DNA from: Actinomycetota bacterium
GTDB lineage: Bacteria; Actinomycetota; Acidimicrobiia; Acidimicrobiales; Ilumatobacteraceae
Length of the DNA: 16,820 bases
Reading direction: 5' to 3'
Assembly (NCBI GenBank): GCA_009705865.1
Contig: WLSJ01000022.1
Span: 1 to 16,820 of the forward strand
Within the stretch, counting starts at the first letter, position 1. Each line of letters begins with the position of its first letter. A program made the translations under genes and the position numbers. Under the pieces are notes generated by a model that saw only the letters and a program-made list of their open reading frames with translations, was not told the DNA's origin and searched no databases. Below, piece by piece: positions 15,387 to 16,820 of this stretch.

Positions 15387-16289
15387 TTAGTAGTACCAGG
15401 GGAATGGTGACCAGTCGGGTGCACGCTTTTCCAAGAAAGATTCGCGACCTTCGTCTGCTTCGTCTGTGCCATATGCAAGGCGAGTTGCCTCACCAGCAAA
15501 GATTTGCTGACCAACAAGGCCATCATCAACAAGGTTGAATGCAAACTTCAACATGCGTTGAGCAGTAGGGCTCTTGCCATTGATCTCTTTCGCCCATTCA
15601 AGTGCAACCTTTTCAAGATCTGCGTGCGGAACTACCTCGTTCACGGCACCCATGGCCTTCATGTCGTCGGCTGAGTATTCACGACCTAAGAAGAAGATTT
15701 CTCGAGCAAACTTCTGGCCAACCATTTTTGCAAGGTAGGCAGAACCGTAACCACCATCAAATGATGCAACGTCGGCATCTGTTTGTTTGAAGCGAGCATG
15801 CTCGCGGCTTGCAAGGGTGAGGTCTGAAACCACATGCAAGCTATGCCCACCACCAGCGGCCCATCCGGGTACAACACAAATCACAACTTTTGGCATGAAC
15901 CGAATCAGACGTTGTACTTCCAAAATGTGTAAGCGACCAGAACGACCGCGGTCAACAGATTCTTGTGTGTCGCCATCTGCGTACTTGTAACCATCTTTGC
16001 CACGAATGCGTTGGTCGCCTCCGCTGCAAAATGCCCAGCCACCATCTTTGGGTGACGGCCCATTTCCTGTCAGCAATACACAGCCAACATCAGTTGTCAT
16101 ACGGGCATGGTCTAGGGCTGTGTATAGCTCGTCAACTGTGTGTGGCCGAAACGCGTTGCGTACTTCAGGGCGGTTGAAAGCCACACGTACGGTGCCTTGG
16201 TCTACTGCGCGGTGATACGTGATGTCAGTGAACGAAAGGCCTGGCACTTCGCGCCATGCCGCTGGGTCGAAAATAGGTGAAATAGTCAC
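15387..16289 (-). CDS. menB: 1,4-dihydroxy-2-naphthoyl-CoA synthase (MenB)
   Basis: Closes the second ring of the naphthoquinone in menaquinone synthesis, converting o-succinylbenzoyl-CoA to 1,4-dihydroxy-2-naphthoyl-CoA. The sequence is strongly conserved with mycobacterial MenB: FCSGGDQRIRGK, GWAAGGGHSLHVV and QTDADVASFDGGYGSAY. Catalytic residues corresponding to M. tuberculosis Asp185, Ser190 and Tyr287 are Asp171, Ser176 and Tyr273 here. The C-terminus FPWYY is also typical. I use GTG 16289 (300 residues), which starts shortly before the conserved region; a TTG at 16310 would add seven residues (MAWNNDD), and I cannot decide between them. The SpoU methyltransferase gene follows. Presence of MenB indicates the classical menaquinone route and a respiratory organism. 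Confidence 0.97.
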   Translation of the reverse strand: MTISPIFDPAAWREVPGLSFTDITYHRAVDQGTVRVAFNRPEVRNAFRPHTVDELYTALDHARMTTDVGCVLLTGNGPSPKDGGWAFCSGGDQRIRGKDGYKYADGDTQESVDRGRSGRLHILEVQRLIRFMPKVVICVVPGWAAGGGHSLHVVSDLTLASREHARFKQTDADVASFDGGYGSAYLAKMVGQKFAREIFFLGREYSADDMKAMGAVNEVVPHADLEKVALEWAKEINGKSPTAQRMLKFAFNLVDDGLVGQQIFAGEATRLAYGTDEADEGRESFLEKRAPDWSPFPWYY

Positions 16290-16316
16290 ATCGTCATTGT
16301 TCCACGCCAACGCCCG

Positions 16317-16322
16317 TATCGT
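16317..16322 (+). promoter_or_regulatory. Candidate -10 box for a leaderless split-barrel gene
   Basis: TATCGT followed by eight bases and the ATG at 16331. The spacing equals that of the TACGGT site before the YczE-like gene. It lies in the short divergent region shared with menB. Confidence 0.42.
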
Positions 16323-16330
16323 GGAAACCG

Positions 16331-16786
16331 ATGGCTACATGGGCAGAAGTTGAAACACAGGCGCCAGACGTTGCAGCAGCAATTCTTGCTCGATTCATGG
16401 GGCACCCTCATCATGTCCTCGGCACATTGAATCGTGACGGCGCCCCTCGACTCAGTGGAATCAACGTCATGCATAACGAAGAGATCTTGTGGTTTGGCTG
16501 CATGCCTTCGTCACGCAAAGGAATCGACATTGAACGAGACCATCGAATCTCTCTCCATTCAGCCCCATTACTGGAATCGCTTGAAGGGGGAGACGCTGTC
16601 ATTTCTGGGGTTGCGCGCTCACTGGCGCCAGAGCGGGTGCGGGCTTGGCGGCCCGAGACGCCCGAGAACGGTGTCTTTTACGAGGTTTATATTTCCTTGA
16701 TGCACCTTGTTGAAGTTCGTGGTGAAGATCTCATAGTTACCATGTGGGATACGGAGCATGGTGTCCGTAGCGTCAATCGGCAATGA
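16331..16786 (+). CDS. Pyridoxamine 5'-phosphate oxidase-related, flavin-binding split-barrel protein
   Basis: A 151-residue member of the FMN/F420-binding split-barrel superfamily, judged from the pattern FMGHPHHVLGTLNRDGAPRL near the start (about 22-41), the second strand set EILWFGCMPSSRKGIDIERDHRISLHS at 50-76, and the strand GDAVISGVARSL. Proteins of this shape bind FMN, F420, haem or biliverdin; the cofactor cannot be assigned by eye. Many uncharacterised actinobacterial members use F420. True PdxH is longer and has a different C-terminus, so pyridoxal synthesis is unlikely. The stop overlaps the next start (ATGA), which suggests coupling to a probable FMN reductase and hence a flavin-dependent redox role. 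Confidence 0.75.
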   Translation: MATWAEVETQAPDVAAAILARFMGHPHHVLGTLNRDGAPRLSGINVMHNEEILWFGCMPSSRKGIDIERDHRISLHSAPLLESLEGGDAVISGVARSLAPERVRAWRPETPENGVFYEVYISLMHLVEVRGEDLIVTMWDTEHGVRSVNRQ

Positions 16787-16820
16787 CAACACTTATTGCT
16801 TTCTCAGGTTCGCTACGGGC
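16783..16820 (+). CDS. Start of a probable NAD(P)H-dependent FMN reductase, cut by the window end
   Basis: An ATG overlapping the stop of the split-barrel gene opens a frame reading MTTLIAFSGSLR, which is the N-terminal beta strand and FMN-phosphate loop (GSxR) of the flavodoxin-like NADPH-dependent FMN reductase family. Only 12 codons are visible, so the family is a tentative reading and the rest of the gene lies outside the window. Confidence 0.55.
   Translation, partial: MTTLIAFSGSLR

Noticed and set aside
15374..15544. SpoU methyltransferase starting at ATG 15544
   Set aside because: This would run 158 bases into the end of menB in another frame, and the added residues show no family similarity.

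Overview
The window looks like part of a compact chromosome from an actinobacterium, probably a streamlined member of the Acidimicrobiia or a similar aquatic lineage. This is an inference from the gene content: a class E sortase, a GlbO-type truncated haemoglobin, a MenB very close to the mycobacterial enzyme, an RF2 gene without a programmed frameshift, and mid-range GC. Coding density is very high. No intergenic stretch exceeds 100 bases. I see no tRNA, rRNA, CRISPR array, insertion sequence or phage gene.

Layout. (1) Plus strand, 2-4145: the C-terminal part of a large membrane protein, phosphomannomutase (manB), a small UPF0434/Trm112-like protein, then S-adenosylhomocysteinase (ahcY) behind a structured leader and followed by the only clear intrinsic terminator. 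(2) 4201-5377: a YczE-type membrane protein (minus) and a ComF-type phosphoribosyltransferase (plus) diverge from one shared CATG. (3) Minus strand, 5382-7609: a HAD hydrolase, then a two-gene unit of a class E sortase with an unusual N-terminal extension and a coiled-coil protein of unknown function. (4) Plus strand, 7688-14554: secA, prfB, ftsE-ftsX, a crotonase with isomerase-like active-site residues, and a group II truncated haemoglobin. (5) Minus strand, 14558-16289: menB followed by a SpoU-family RNA methyltransferase. (6) Plus strand, 16331 to the end: an FMN-binding split-barrel protein overlapping the start of a probable FMN reductase.

Most of this is housekeeping: protein export, translation termination, division, menaquinone synthesis, activated-sugar supply and the methyl cycle. 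Several transcription-unit starts carry a TANNNT hexamer 6-10 bases before the start codon and no Shine-Dalgarno sequence, which suggests leaderless mRNAs. ahcY differs, with a leader and a strong Shine-Dalgarno sequence.

I did not find a convincing new multi-gene system. The best leads are the sortase/coiled-coil pair, the ahcY leader, the shared start site at 4849-4852, and the crotonase active site.
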